Shown here piece by piece: positions 1 to 12,569 of a stretch of DNA of 64,000 nucleotides. The notes under the pieces were generated by a model. It had not been told where the DNA came from. It ran no database searches and saw nothing but the letters and a program-made list of their open reading frames with translations. The first letter of the stretch is position 1. Every line of letters starts with the position of its first letter. Position numbers and translations under genes: made by a program. The DNA comes from Mytilus galloprovincialis (lineage: Eukaryota; Mollusca; Bivalvia; Mytilida; Mytilidae): NCBI RefSeq assembly GCF_965363235.1, contig NC_134845.1, positions 8,370,101 through 8,434,100 on the forward strand, read 5' to 3'.

Positions 1-224
1 GGTATGATACTAAACCTCTAACGGGAGGGATTGTTCTTGAGCGTTTCACATTATGAAGACCTAATCTTTCAATCAGTTTAATTGAGGTCTGGAGACTGGC
101 ATGCCAGTAACTGCTAGTTATCCTTTGGTAATTTTTTATTTTTCGTTTTGCTTAGTTTCTTTTGTTACCTATTCAGACACTTGGACTTCTTTTGAAATGA
201 ATTCTACCAGCTACATATAATACT

Positions 225-475
225 TGTTTTACTGTGCGTTTGTTTTTTCTATACTGACTAGAGGTACAAGGGGAGATCGAGTTGAAATCTCAAAAACATG
301 TTTAACCCCGCAGCATTTTTGCGCCTGTCCCAAGTCAGGAGCCTCTTGCATTCAGTGTTTGATTTTTAATTTTAGTTTCTTGTGTATATTTCGGAGTTTA
401 GTATGACGTCAATTATCACTGACTCGGAACTAGTATACATTTTTGTTTAGGGGCCAAACATTTTAGGGATTTTAC
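225..475 (+). repeat. interspersed mussel repeat, copy 1 (partial)
   Basis: The text from the 'GGGAGATCGAGTTG' segment to 'TTTAGGGGCCA' recurs at 54340-54575, where it runs on through a 'GGACGCCTCCGGGTGCG' segment. A third fragment, covering only the 3' part, lies at 15570-15635. No coding capacity is seen. Recurrence inside the window shows that it is a dispersed repeat. The class (SINE, LTR fragment or other) is not resolved. Confidence 0.6.
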
Positions 476-1614
476 AAAATCACTGAAAATGTACGTGATT
501 TTACAAATCATCACTGTAACATACGGGGCGTATATACATATCACGTACACCATTTATATTCATTTTTCCCAGAACAATTAGGTTGTGGAATTCCTTGTCA
601 TACCAATCAAAGTAGTCTGTAGCCAGACATAGAAGCATTTAAAGTGTGGTGCAAAATCACATCATGTTTTTAAATCAAATCATGTTTTTATCTGCATACA
701 CAAAAAAAAAATGCAAAAAAAGTTTTTAATTCAAAATATTTATAATTCAAATATCAAATGCACATTTAAACAAAGTTTTTTTAAGCGGATGTCGATGAGA
801 AAGGACATGAAATTTTTGCAGAGAGAATCCATCAATATCATCCAAATTAGTTTTCTAAATTTTTTTCTTGGATGCATTTTATCATCCATAGATGTAGTTT
901 ATATACTTTTATTTTCGATCATTATTTTTTTGTTGAGAAAAACCTCTGCAGATATTTCCAGGTTTGTTTGAGACATGTGCTCCCGCTGTTCCCCTAACAT
1001 GCCTAATAGATTGATAGTTTCTTTCCGAGATCCTTTTCAGTAGGATTTTCGACTTGCCTCTTTCATTGGTACAGCAGGGCATTTGGCAGTGTCGGTTTTG
1101 ATATGCATTTTGTCCTAACCGATTCCTCGTTTTTACCTTAGCGTATTTTGCCAAGGCATTTGTGGGGCATCCGTGGTGACCTATTAAGGTTATTCTATTT
1201 TATGCAATAACTATATTGCTTTATGGACGTCAAGTTGGCCGCCAAGTTACTTATTCCTTATTCCTTATTCGTTACATATTCCTTATTCCTTATTCCTTAT
1301 TCGTTACATATTCCTTATTCATTATTCGTTACCTATTCGTTACTTATTCCTTATTCGTTACTTATTTTTTTTAGTTTTTTTATCTGTGTTCTTAATGCTT
1401 GAATTACTTTTAGTGCTTTATAATTGCTATTGCATGAATGTTAGTTTATCTGCATTTTATGTTTGCTTATATGCTTTAATTGTGCTAATTAATTGTTGTG
1501 CTTGATAACATTATTTATTTTGCATGTTTTATGTGTTTTATGTATTGTGCTTGTCTTATATGTATGTCGGATAAAAGCTCTTCAAAGCTAATGATGTATT
1601 GTTATATGTATAAC
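476..1614. other. AT-rich spacer with a heptamer-type simple repeat
   Basis: No supported gene. About 1248-1366 is an imprecise array of 'CTTATTC' and 'GTTACATATTC' words, a decayed simple repeat. The remainder is AT-rich intergenic or intronic sequence with homopolymer runs. Confidence 0.5.
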
Positions 1615-2862
1615 CAGGGGCGGATCCAGGAATTTATTAGGGGGTGGTCACCTTTTAAAATCTTAAATTAAAATTAAATTAAAATTCAATTTTTTTATGG
1701 CCCCTTATAGGAAGATTCTGTTTGCCACAAAGCAAAACACACTTGCATATAGATTTCAAAACAGTTCTGTTTGCTTTTATACGTTCATTCATTGCTTTAT
1801 CAATAAATGTTTGAATATCAGTAGTCCTTTGCTCAGTGTTGTCAAGAAAAAGTTGAGCTTTTGCTCTAGCTTCAGTATGACTTTTTTTACATGATTTCTC
1901 ATCACGGCCGAAATGATCTTTAAGCATGTGCCATATCTGTTAGTGGTTTGCATGATAATGTTCCCAAACTATCAACCCCAAACAGAGCACAGTATATGCA
2001 ATTTGCTCCTTCTTGTGAAGGTGAGTTCACTAGCCCATCATAGCGATTTAGCCAATTCAGCTGAAACAGTCTGTTCTTTCCTGCATATTTTTTTATAGGA
2101 AAGTTATAGTTTATTCCAGGTTGGAAATGATTTCTTATCAAATTAAATTTCTCTTCGTTTGTTAATTTACGTGTTGATTGTTTTACAAAACCAATGTAGT
2201 TTGTTCTTATATGTAAGTCGGGGGTTGTTTCTTTAATCTGATCACTTTTATTCGTATCAATGCTAGGTCCATTACAAGTCGTTGGTTTTTCAGAGGGGGC
2301 TGATTTGTGGCGTTTCCTGAAGGAAAGAGGGTATAAGTTACTAAAAAATTGGAATGAACGAAACTTTTAGACAAACAGATGATGGAACGGGGGTATTCAT
2401 TCAATATAGAATATTTATGTGACTTTAAAACTTTAAAATTATTTTTGAATTTTGGCATCACAGTAAAAAAAATGTTATTGGTCTAGAAAGGTTATTATAC
2501 AAACTTTAAAAATTTAGATAAACGTATTGTAAAAAAGTATAAATTATCTGCTAAAAACATCTAAGATTGAGGACTGTCTCTTCATTTTTACACCTTAACA
2601 TTAAAGAAATCGACCAAGTAATTAGAGATTGTTGATTACATGTTCATTGTATAAACATACCTGTCAAGGTACATGTATTTAGCCTTAAGGTAAGTAATGA
2701 CAACTTTATGACTGTTGATTACGATAGACAAATTGATTTGATCGACGAATTTATTTTTCAAAATGTTCAAGGTGCACCATTTTTTGGTACATGGTGCACC
2801 ATTTTTGCAAACCCAGGGGGTGGTCACCGGCACCGGATGACCACCCCCTGGATCCGCCTCTG
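1615..2862 (-). mobile_element. non-autonomous hAT transposon with ZMYM1-like transposase remnant
   Basis: The ends are near-perfect inverted repeats: CAGGGGCGGATCCAGG at the left and the complement of CAGAGGCGGATCCAGG at the right. A direct repeat ATAAC flanks both sides (1610-1614 and 2863-2867), which fits a short hAT-type target duplication. On the minus strand, 2141-1679 codes two pieces in different frames. The first has a TTF-type zinc-finger-like stretch (FQPG, then KNRLFQLNW, then NCIYC). The second carries a 'GKQNLPIRGH' motif typical of ZMYM1/hAT-family transposases. The coding part stops almost at the element end, so the catalytic C-terminal part is absent and the copy is internally deleted. 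Confidence 0.75.
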
Positions 2863-3408
2863 ATAACCGACTTTAAATAAATCTTTTATGCTTTATGCTA
2901 TGCTTATTCTAGGTGAGTGTCACGGTGGGTTTAGTATGTTTTTATTATTTTATTGCATTGTATTATGTTTAGGGAAGGTTAACTTTCTGGTAATAAGACC
3001 CGTCAAGGCCTGGCTTGGGGAATTGGGTAGGCAAATGCTCACATTATAAATCTGTACCGATACAGTCTCCAAGTGTCATGCCTACTTTATACGCCATAAC
3101 TCATCACGGGTGGTGCTCCTAATTAAGGGGGGCTCATACGGAGTCAAGTCAAAGGTAAAAAAAAATGTTTTTGAAATTATTGTAAATATGTTTAAATTTT
3201 TAAAATGTTCCCCTAGTGTGTGCCTTATTTAAAAATGTCAACATATTGAAGTTAAGAAGATCTAAGCTGTAGATGTAGAATTATACGTATTTTTCGCGTT
3301 TCCGCCGGCATTGTGTTAATTTAAGTGTGACTGGTTTCTGGTTTTTAATATATTACCGAGGCTTAAGAAGTATAACTACAGAACCAGTCGATACAATTGA
3401 AGAAAGAA
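2863..3408. other. spacer, nothing recognised
   Basis: AT-rich, unannotated sequence. I see no repeat family or exon here. Confidence 0.4.
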
Positions 3409-3732
3409 ATGGATCCCTTTGAAGTAATTTTAAGTTCTTTCCAGAAACTGATGCATGTCTTATGTCCTCTTAAAGATTGGTTGTTTAACCACAATTCAAG
3501 ACATACATATAAATGTCTTTCGAAAAATATATCACACTCTTCCATTATAGACTATTTACCAACAACGTCAACAACAACAATACACTATTTTAAGGATTAT
3601 GTACACAGGCAACAAGTACCTGTGATTATGTACCCTTGTGTTGATTCAACCGAGGATTCAACATATGGAAATTTTATAGAAAATCCACAGCTTTTATCCT
3701 TGTACTCTCATATTTGGCAATTTGGTGACTGA
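3409..3732 (+). CDS. hypothetical short ORF
   Basis: An uninterrupted reading frame of 107 codons starts at an ATG in good context (GAAATGG) and begins MDPFEVILSS. It is long for this AT-rich stretch and has a mixed composition with two cysteines in the first half. I do not recognise a family. No signal peptide, membrane segment or zinc motif is apparent, and no splice partner was found. It could be a chance ORF or an exon of an unknown gene. Confidence 0.2.
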   Translation: MDPFEVILSSFQKLMHVLCPLKDWLFNHNSRHTYKCLSKNISHSSIIDYLPTTSTTTIHYFKDYVHRQQVPVIMYPCVDSTEDSTYGNFIENPQLLSLYSHIWQFGD

Positions 3733-5063
3733 TAGATATAGGATTATTGCATGCAGTGCTAGCATTGATTTCCTTAAAACAAGTTTATTAACCATGTTAA
3801 CAATGATTTAATGTAGTTATTGGTTAAAACAAATATAAGTATGGACCAAATTAAGTACACCTTTAGGGTGCGCTCGACTTTAGTGACTCAGCACTAGCTG
3901 TGTTTTGGAATTTATAGGTTGCTTAGAACTTTTTGTAAACAATGAACACCAGCACATCATAGAAAAGCAAGTAAGTAATCTATGTTTCAAATTTTATAAC
4001 AGAAATATCTGTATTTAAGGCTGTGGATTTTCTATAAAAATCTTGGTTTATTTGCCACAAAGACCTCTATTTCTATTAAATGCAATGAAACAGTCAATAA
4101 TAATGCTTTGCATTAAGTTTCTTGGTATATAGGTACAAAATGGCCTATCTCTATTATTCATTATATATGTAGTTATCATACAATTGAAGTTTGAAAAATT
4201 CGTACATGTACAACAATGGCTACAGAAAGGGTCATAAACCATAAGAGGGTTACACTAGTTATAGCTATATAATCTTCCCTGAGGCCCTCATCATGAAAAT
4301 AAAAAAAAATGCAAACATATACATTGCATACATCAGTATAAAAAGTCAAGTATGATAATACAATGTAATAACATTCAATACAACTTGATAAAATGTTATG
4401 AAAAAATAAACATGATGATCAGTTTTCAATATTATTTATACAGTAATCATGGTAATAGGTTGATTTCAATAAATGATCTGTTATTTTGTATTTGAAAGAA
4501 TTAACATTTGTAATATATCTTATCATATACTTGTATAAAATATTACTTAAATTTTACAGTTCAATAACATTTGAAAATATCATAAGGCTATGAAAGGATT
4601 ACTAGGTTTATTGACCAGATTCCTTGGAATTTCAATAGCGGGCTGATAAAGGTGCCTTTATTGACTGCTTCCGGTATGTTATCACATGCCTTTCCGTTAA
4701 TTTCCGTGACGTTTATCACATGCAACTTCGTGCATTTCCGGAAATTTGTATGAAAACGACAACAGAACGAGGAAAACGGCAAGTGATAAGACTTTTCCAA
4801 AAGTGGTTGAGGAGCAAAAATGAATTAAGTTAAACTTGTTTTGAAAGACATAAATGAGTTGACAATATTATTGAAGAACACAATAATTATTGCGAAAAGA
4901 TCAATGAATGCTTGTAATAGTATGCAATAAAAACAATTAAAGTTATTAATAAGATTTTTTTTTGGTTGTCTGTAAATATTATCTGAAAATGCAAAGATAA
5001 ACAAAATTAAATTTTAATAGTTCTTGTCTGTATTTCTTCTGCTGAAGTATATGATAAAAAGAT
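3733..5063. other. AT-rich spacer
   Basis: No gene supported. Short ORFs on either strand have no recognisable domain. Confidence 0.4.
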
Positions 5064-5199
5064 AATTACATGTCATTTTTCATATCAGACCCTTTATCGG
5101 CCCTCGTTCATGATATTAGCCCTCGAGCCTGCGGCTCTTGGGCTAATATCATAACCTTGGGCCGAGAAAGGGTCTGATATGAAAAATGCCATGTAATAA
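5064..5199. repeat. palindromic foldback MITE-like hairpin
   Basis: About 60-bp arms, nearly perfect inverted copies, meet in a GC-rich centre. The left arm includes 'TTTTTCATATCAGACCC' and the right arm 'GGGTCTGATATGAAAAA'. The flanks ATTACATG and CATGTAAT also pair. The whole unit could fold into one hairpin. No coding potential. Confidence 0.7.
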
Positions 5200-6233
5200 T
5201 CTATACTTAACAGTATTGGCAAATTATTCTACAAGAATGGTCATGATGGTCCAGAATACTTAAAAGATTTTTTGAACAATTCTGTTTTTGGTTTAGGGAG
5301 TATGAGGGTTCCTTGATTGAACAGCATTTCTCAAGGGGTATGGATTTTTGTCTATAACATAATGAAACTTGTTACATATAGTAAGATATGATGGGGCATC
5401 GTTTTGGGGGAAGACGGCTTCAAGCCGTCAATCCCCAATGGGGTTGACCAGAGTGACATTCCCTCACATCATTCATTTTGTTTTTATAGTGTGGAAAACC
5501 CCCCCAACAAATCTTACTGAGATTGATGAGAAGGGGAGACACAAATGAATATATATAGATTGACTGTAAACACTTTTTTTACACATTTCCCTTCTGTTTC
5601 TCTTGAAATTATCGTATATTGAGCTCTCCTTTACACTATTTACGTTTCTTTTACAATCCGGAAAAATCAGTATGACGAGATATTCTAAATATATCCAACC
5701 TACATTATATTTTATAGTGACGTCATTGTTGGAATGCCACACTACGTTGAAGCAGGGATATCCTTCACTGGTTATTTAAATCATTGAATGATTACATGTG
5801 ATTCTTCCGGCGGGAGTCAACATCTCCCGCTTTTAAGACCCTCTTCCGTCCCTCCCGTTAAAATTTGAAATCTTCCGCTTTTTGAGAATGTCAACCTCGA
5901 AAAATCTTCAATAGAAATTTTTGTTTACAAAATTGATACTGACAGGGAAAAAGTCCGAGAAACTCAAAATTCATATCGGAAAAGTCCGAGAAAAACGGAA
6001 GTTTCCTTTAACTGTTTTGATGTATAAACAGCAATAAAAGAGTATTGGCAAAATACCTGGTGATCAACTAGCAAGTTTAGGACACATGTCTGGATGATTA
6101 AAAGTGAAATACTGACAATGGATTAATTAAAGTTGTATAAACAACGACTTTTTTGTGTACTGTTAAAAACATTGAACAGTTATATTTCTTAACCTCAAGA
6201 CAAATGTCTTAATGATCTCAAATATGATATGTA
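5200..6233. other. spacer, nothing recognised
   Basis: AT-rich sequence without a supported gene. A small GC-richer stretch at 5400-5440 contains the dyad GACGGCTTCAAGCCGTC. Confidence 0.4.
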
Positions 6234-6241
6234 TGCCTACT

Positions 6242-7189
6242 CAAGGTTGGCAAAAAAGTGGTCAATACTAGTATTGACCATGCCAGTGGTAAATACCGGT
6301 ATTTACCGGGAAATACTGGCAAATACTGGGAAATACCGGCAAATACTGGTCGATTGAAATTTTGAGTGGTCATTACTATAAAAACCACTATCTACTTGGT
6401 CAACTATAATTACAATTAATAATTAATTTATATATAGAAAGTGTTCAAATCATTTTTAATGCTTTCATTTCTAATTCTATTGTAAATTCAAACATGGATC
6501 TACATTGATTAATGTGTACATAATATTATAGTAAAAGATAAAAACTTTTTGTCAAATTTCCATTTCCAGCATGAAGAAGGTTTTTATCTCACAGTTAAAT
6601 AGCTATAGACAGGAAATAATTTATTGTTTAAGGGAGTCTTCATATATCAATTTTATTACTTTCAACCCATGTACTGTCAACTTTTATTGGAGGCTGTTGT
6701 TTTAGTAATTAAATTTTCACACCTATCAATGCCAGGTGATACATGTAGGTTAAAAGCCCCATGTAACTTCATTTACCTGTAGTTTTATTTACTTTTAATT
6801 TTAATTACCTGTAAAATCATACATTTTGAATAAATATATATTGATTTAAACATGTTGAAATAAAATATAAATTTGTATATATATATCTTAAGTACAATGA
6901 AGTATGCAATATCATAATTCATAAAAACCAAATTTTTAAATCAGTAAGAATAAGTGTTATAAATGAATAAAACATATCAAATTCATTAATTTTATAAGCT
7001 GACACATTATACATGTTATATTTGACTTTTTATCAAGATTTTACTTCAATTAATATTAGAAACAACCATGAAAATTTCAATTGACCAGTATTTGCCAGTA
7101 TTGACCACTTTGGGAGTATTGTCCGGGGCGGTAAATACCGGTAAATACCACTGGTAAATACCGGGGGTGGTATTTACCGCCCAACCTTG
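6242..7189. mobile_element. hAT-like MITE with 8-bp target duplication
   Basis: The ends are CAAGGTTGG and CCAACCTTG, flanked by an exact 8-bp direct repeat TGCCTACT (6234-6241 and 7190-7197). Both subterminal zones carry clustered 'GGTAAATACC' and 'AAATACTGG' words in inverted arrangement; these are likely transposase-binding repeats. The interior is AT-rich and non-coding. An 8-bp duplication fits hAT, but P or MULE cannot be excluded. Confidence 0.85.
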
Positions 7190-7197
7190 TGCCTACT

Positions 7198-7970
7198 ACA
7201 CTTGTTGCAAAGCTGACTATGGTGACCCTAATGAATTGACCAAACATATGGATACAGCAAACCCACCAGAACATGCAGAAAGCTCACAACTCTATCAAGT
7301 CAACACCACTGTTCAGTTAGTGGTACCAAAATTGACAATGTAGCTTAAGCAGAGATACTTTTTACCAACTATATATGATGGCTAATCACTCTATCTTGAA
7401 CTTTATATATAATAAATAAATATTTAAAAAACCCTTATCTTCTTTTTCTATCAAGTAAAAATTGCTATGGAGTTATAGAATCATTACAAAAAAGGAAAAA
7501 ATGCAGTTTAAACACCAAAAAAAAACATTGCGTAAGTCGATAAAAATGTTGATAAAAAATCTCCAGTTATGAGGCACAAACTTCATCTGAAAATTTCTAA
7601 ATCTCCAGTTGAGTTGTGACTTGACAACTCTTTCACATGTCTCAGACATGACAGACATTCTCAAAGATTGTGCACTAATTAAAAAATCGTATTTGTTTAA
7701 TTTAAACATAATTATGTTTGCTGTAGATAATTCAAACATCAATATGCAATACTTTAATTTGTAGGTCATCAACTTTCAAAGTAAACAAAGTCCGAGGACT
7801 ACATGAGATTGGGGAGAGAAACAATTTTTTTCATTTTTTTCTGCAAAACTTTGTTTTGAGAATCTTCCTCCAAATCAGGTGCACCTCAATTTATGAGTAA
7901 TTATCCACTAAAATAAACACTTAAAATGTAACATTTGGTATATGATAAGTAGATATATATATAGTCTTCC
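7198..7970. other. spacer
   Basis: AT-rich and non-coding as far as can be seen. A 99-codon minus-strand frame at 7473-7772 has no recognisable motif. Confidence 0.4.
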
Positions 7971-8140
7971 ATTACAGCTTTTACATTAATGCTAGCAAGA
8001 CAAATCTTTGTTTGGCTTGCTTGCTTTGTGTGTATCAATGTTTGCTCAAGCATGGCAATTAAGATAGGCGGGGCTTCAGCTTGTATACATCATACTTAAA
8101 TTTTATTGGACGTTACGTTTGAGGTTTAGGACACTTAATT

Positions 8141-9256
8141 AACCGGATTTTTGTGACAAAAATGTCGGTTATTGATTTGGGGATGTACGGCGGTCGGGCG
8201 GGCGGTCGGTCGGTCGGGCGGGCGGTCGGTCGGGCGGGCGGGAATCAAATGTTGTCCGTGCATTAACTCATGAACCGTTCAACCAAAGCTTTTAAAATTT
8301 TAATATGTTGTTACTGACAACTAAATGAAGGTCAAGTTCAATAATGGCGATTTTGACTTTTACCGTTCAGGAGTTATGGTTCTTGAAAGATTGAAAAATG
8401 GAGTTTCCAGTCGTGTCCCTGCATTTACGCATGAACTGTTCTTCCTAAGCTTTCCAAATTTTAATATGTTGTTACTGATGACAAAATGGAGATCAAGTCC
8501 AATAATGGCGATTTTGACTTTTACCGTTCAGGAGTTATGGTTCTTGAAAGATTGAAAAATGGAGTTTCCAGTCGTGTCCGTGCATTTACGCATGAACTGT
8601 TCTACCTAAGCTTCCCAAATTTTAATATGTTGTTACTGATGACAAAATGGAGGACAAGTTAAATAATGACGATTTTGACTTTTACCGTTCAGGAGTTATG
8701 GTTCTTGAAAGATTGAAAAATGGTGTTTCCAGTCGTGTTCGTGCATTTACGCATGAACTGTTTTACCAAAGCTTCCCAAATTTTAATATGTTGTTACTGA
8801 TGACAAAATAGAGGTCAAGTTCAATAATGACGATTTTGACTTTTACCGTTCAGGAGTTATGGTTCTTGAAAGATTGAAAAATGGTGTTTCCAGTCGTGTC
8901 CGTGCATTTTCTCATGAACCATTCAACCAAAGCTTTTGAAATTTTTATATGTTGTTACTGATGGCAAATTAGAGGTCAAGTTCAATAATGACGATTTTGA
9001 CTTTTACCGTTCAGGAGTTATGGTTCTTGAAAGATTGTGAAATGGCGTTTCCATTCACGTTGTTGCATTTACTCATGAACCATTCAATCTAAGCTTTTCA
9101 AATTTTAAGATGTTGATACTGATGACAAAATGGAGGTCAAATTTGATATTGACGATTTTCACTTTCACCATTCATCAGTATTGGTTCTTGTGATATTGCC
9201 AGGACACAAATAAATATTAATAAATCCGGTTTGCTGTCGTTGTGACAGCCTCTTGT
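8141..9256 (+). mobile_element. Helentron/pearl-like element A
   Basis: It opens with AACCGGATTT, then a CGGTCGGGCGGG microsatellite at about 8190-8240. About six tandem core units of roughly 161 bp follow, each with 'ATATGTTGTTACTGA' and 'CGTTCAGGAGTTATGG'. It closes with a 3' hairpin (GCTGTC-GTTGT-GACAGC, 9233-9249) followed by CTCTTG. An inverted echo of the start, AAATCCGG, lies just before the hairpin. No Rep/helicase coding. The family label follows the known bivalve pearl and Helentron-associated layout. Confidence 0.65.
8301..9200 (+). repeat. tandem core repeats of element A, ~161-bp unit
   Basis: The landmark ATGTTGTTACTGA recurs near 8303, 8465, 8627, 8788 and 8949, and as a variant near 9110. 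The middle units are most alike and the outer ones are more diverged. Confidence 0.8.
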
Positions 9257-9526
9257 TTTAAAACATCACATGACAAATATTCTTACATGATTCCTCACCT
9301 GTAAAAATACAATAATTGGTCAATGAAAGAAAAATATAAACTTAATATTGGTTTTTTTTTTTATAACATATCAATCTATTAGTTCAGTTGTTTCCGTGTC
9401 TGCCCTTTCATTTATGTAACTCAAGAAAAAATTCCAATAAATTGTATCGAAAAGAGAAAATCGAGTACACCTTTTTTTATGTTAGGGTGTGTTTGAGATG
9501 AATATTTTGTCTTGAAAAGGTACAAA

Positions 9527-10184
9527 CAGTCAGAGCTCAGACATAAACAAGTCTATTTCTGTTTTTGACTTAAAGAAGTCAAAACATGTATTCTTTATAA
9601 AAATGGGTTTTCAATTTTAGACTTATCTAAGTCACAAAATGACAGACTTGTTTAGGTCTATTTATGTTGATGAAAAAACTTAACTTGACTTGGTGGCCAA
9701 ACTACACCACCTTTGACAGTAAAAACCTGTCTGAGAGTTCACAAGGACTTGATCTATCTATATTTAATTATCTAATTGAACATCCTTGCTAAACACAGAT
9801 GTTTTACCTCATTAAGTGTGGATCCAGGTGGTTGCATTGTAAGGTTAATTAACATGATCCCCGATTTTTCAGACTCTCATTCATATTTTTCTTTAGAAGA
9901 CAAGGCATTGGCTTTCAATGTTGTCATTATTTGATTTAGATGCATGACCTTTTTATAAGTATGCGTGGGTCTTGAAGTTGACCAATTTTGGTAACTTATC
10001 GACTTGTAGGAGTTGATATTTGCAACTTTTTGATTCTGGTCAATCATTTCTTGCTAAACAATATTTGACTTATTTAAGTCGTATTTTGTCTTGCATTAAA
10101 GGGAGACAAATCCTAAAACTTACAAATTTAGACATCTATAAGTCAAAAGCAGATTCAGACTTATTTATGTCTGAGCTCTGACTG
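9527..10184. mobile_element. MITE with TIR CAGTCAGAGCTCAGACATAA
   Basis: Inverted ends of about 28 bp begin CAGTCAGAGCTCAGACATAA and end with the complement. A direct repeat TACAAA lies at 9521-9526 and 10185-10190. The word 'GACTTATNTAAGTC' and relatives recur inside as subterminal repeats. Non-coding, nested within the 7971-10730 foldback element. Confidence 0.75.
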
Positions 10185-10730
10185 TACAAAGGAAGAGTAT
10201 TTGATACATCATCTCGCTTCAGATTCTATCATTTTTATATAGCAAAGCGACAGGTTGACTTTATAACATAAAAAAATCACAATACCAAAAGATGAAATGT
10301 AGGGGTCAAGTGAAATACCTATCCAATGAATCACAAAATCAGAGTAGGTGTTTTCGAATAGCTATTTTACTAAAAGTATTTGACGACAATCTTTAAGTTG
10401 GATGCTGAACATGCTGAAAATGCATATCTTCGAAAAAATTTTGGTTTCCATTTCTACGATTGTGAAAATGAACTGCCGTAATGGGGAGATAATTTTGACA
10501 AAGTAGAATCCTGACTGTAATGTATATTTACAGGTAAGGAAACATGTGAGAATATTTGTCATGTGATGTTTTAAAATTTAGTGTCCTTAACCTCAAACAT
10601 AACGTCCAATAAAATTTAAGTATGATGTATACAAGCTGAAAATTGCCATGCTTGAGCAAACATTGATACAAACAAAGCAAGCAAGCCAAACAAAGATTTG
10701 TCTTGCTAGCATTAATGTAAAAGCTGTAAT

Positions 10731-12069
10731 GATTAAAACTTAATTATGTGTACCAACATAATCATTGCAATGGTAACAAGAAGAAAATTCCAAATGTTGC
10801 ATTTTGTTGTTTAAACCTATTTATTCATGAAATTTTACAAATATTTTAAAATGTAGTATTTGGAAACAAGCTTCACACAGTTTACATTAATCATATTGTT
10901 TTTTTATTAGTACCTGTACCTGTGTGATGAGAGTTTTAACTGGGAACTTTATCACTGGAAATTTAAAACAATAGATTTTTCAGTCCTAACTTTCTTAAGA
11001 AAAAAAATTAAAATCTTAAGAGTACTGTCACAAAAAATGGAAAATGGCCCTAGCCTGCAGTTCAGTCGTACACTATTAAGATTTCAAAAAATATTGTAGT
11101 TGTTGTTAAATGACCAAATTCAACTAGTTGAATTTTAGATAATTAACTATCAACTTTAATTGAATGTTTAGATTTAGAAGATGCAGATCTCTTCCATTGG
11201 TCTAAATTGAATCCTAAACTAAAGAAACGAAATTACATTAAACAACAATTGATTTCAATATTGTCAACCTTTCTACATGTTTCTAGCTGTTCTTTTTTCT
11301 TTTTTTCATTCTTTATATGAAAACTATCAAACGATACCAAACCCCCCCCCCCCCTCTCCAAAAAAAATGAAATAGAAACAAGGGCCGTCTTTCCCCTCAG
11401 AGCTATTCAGCTCTTTGATTAATGCATTTAAATGTCATCACAAACTTGTGATATTTTATTCTCTGATCAACTGTCATCCAGTTTAAGTGTTTGAATAAGG
11501 GCTCGTAAGGAGGGAAAGGTTCTGTTTCTAGTCAACTGAGAAAAAATTCACCAGACACTAACTATATAAATATTTATAAAACTTGTAGTATCCAGTCATA
11601 TGTCATGTATGTGAAATGGTGGATAATACCTGAATCGAAGTTTAATCCACCATTTATTAGTTATTCCTGACCTGTGTGTACGTAACCAACACATGTCAAT
11701 TTTGCTTAGTTCTTGTCCCAGTTGGCCAGTATGTCCATTTTAACCAAAACTGTCAGACGACACCTTCTACAAATAATTGCCCTTAAGTGGTAATTTAGGT
11801 AATTTTAATTACAGTGGTCCCTGGAGTGAGCATGGCATTACTAGGGAACAGATCATGCATTGCTAGAGTCATGACAGTGTTTGAAAATTAGCATGGGCCC
11901 ACTCGCCAATGGCCCCTAAAATTTTGTGTGGGCTCCCAAAGTTTTTGCCTTTCTTGTATAGAACTATATATACTTGTATTGGCTACATAATTTAAGCTGT
12001 GGGCTTCCATTGTCAAAATCTTAACTTCAATCCCTGCATGAGAGTTGTTGAATGAAGGCTGCTATTTAG
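10731..12069. other. spacer with a poly-C tract
   Basis: No gene supported. A C-rich homopolymer lies at about 11343-11356. The sequence may belong to the 5' flank or first intron of the sarcoglycan gene. Confidence 0.4.
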
Positions 12070-12569
12070 CAGGTTGGGAACAAACCCCCTACTTGGTGTT
12101 TATACCTGTAAAGAGGTATAATCCTTCTATAGATGGATGAAATTATCTCTCTATAGAGGGTATTTGTTTTAAGACTGGATTTAAACCAAAACAGGGCAGT
12201 ATGGCATTTTCTACAGCCCTCTACTGTATTTCAAGCGCCTTGTAGATTTAAGCTTGATCTTATCAGCACTTTATTGCAGCAGGCAATTGTAGGTCATTTG
12301 TAAGCATTGACTGAAAATGGCACAGATCCATCTATTTTCATATTTTGCTCTCAGTCACAACTTTGACTATTATGTGCCGTTATAAAGAAACCCATTAGCA
12401 TTTGTAGATTGTGTTCAATGAAAAACATGGTTGAGCCTAGTACTCCATTTCGTCAGTAAACAGATGAAACAAGGTAGGCAACAATTGTTCTCATAGTCTA
12501 CGATATACATGACATAAATTCACTAAAATACCGGCTACAATTTCGCAAACGATTTCATATGTTCACTTG

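Larger units (their letters stand above)
7971..10730. mobile_element. foldback element with long inverted arms, hosting two insertions
   Basis: The outer 170 bp at the left (from ATTACAGCTTTTACATTAAT) reappears inverted at the right (to 10730) with few mismatches. After the Helentron-like insertion at about 8141-9256, the left arm resumes at 9257 ('TTTTAAAACATCACATGAC') and still matches the inner part of the right arm (10510-10570). So the arms are about 220 bp when the insertion is ignored. The centre has no transposase. It also hosts the MITE at 9527-10184. No clear target duplication. Confidence 0.75.

Noticed and set aside
909-1154. 81-codon minus-strand ORF
   Set aside because: No motif, composition like the surrounding spacer, and no splice context.
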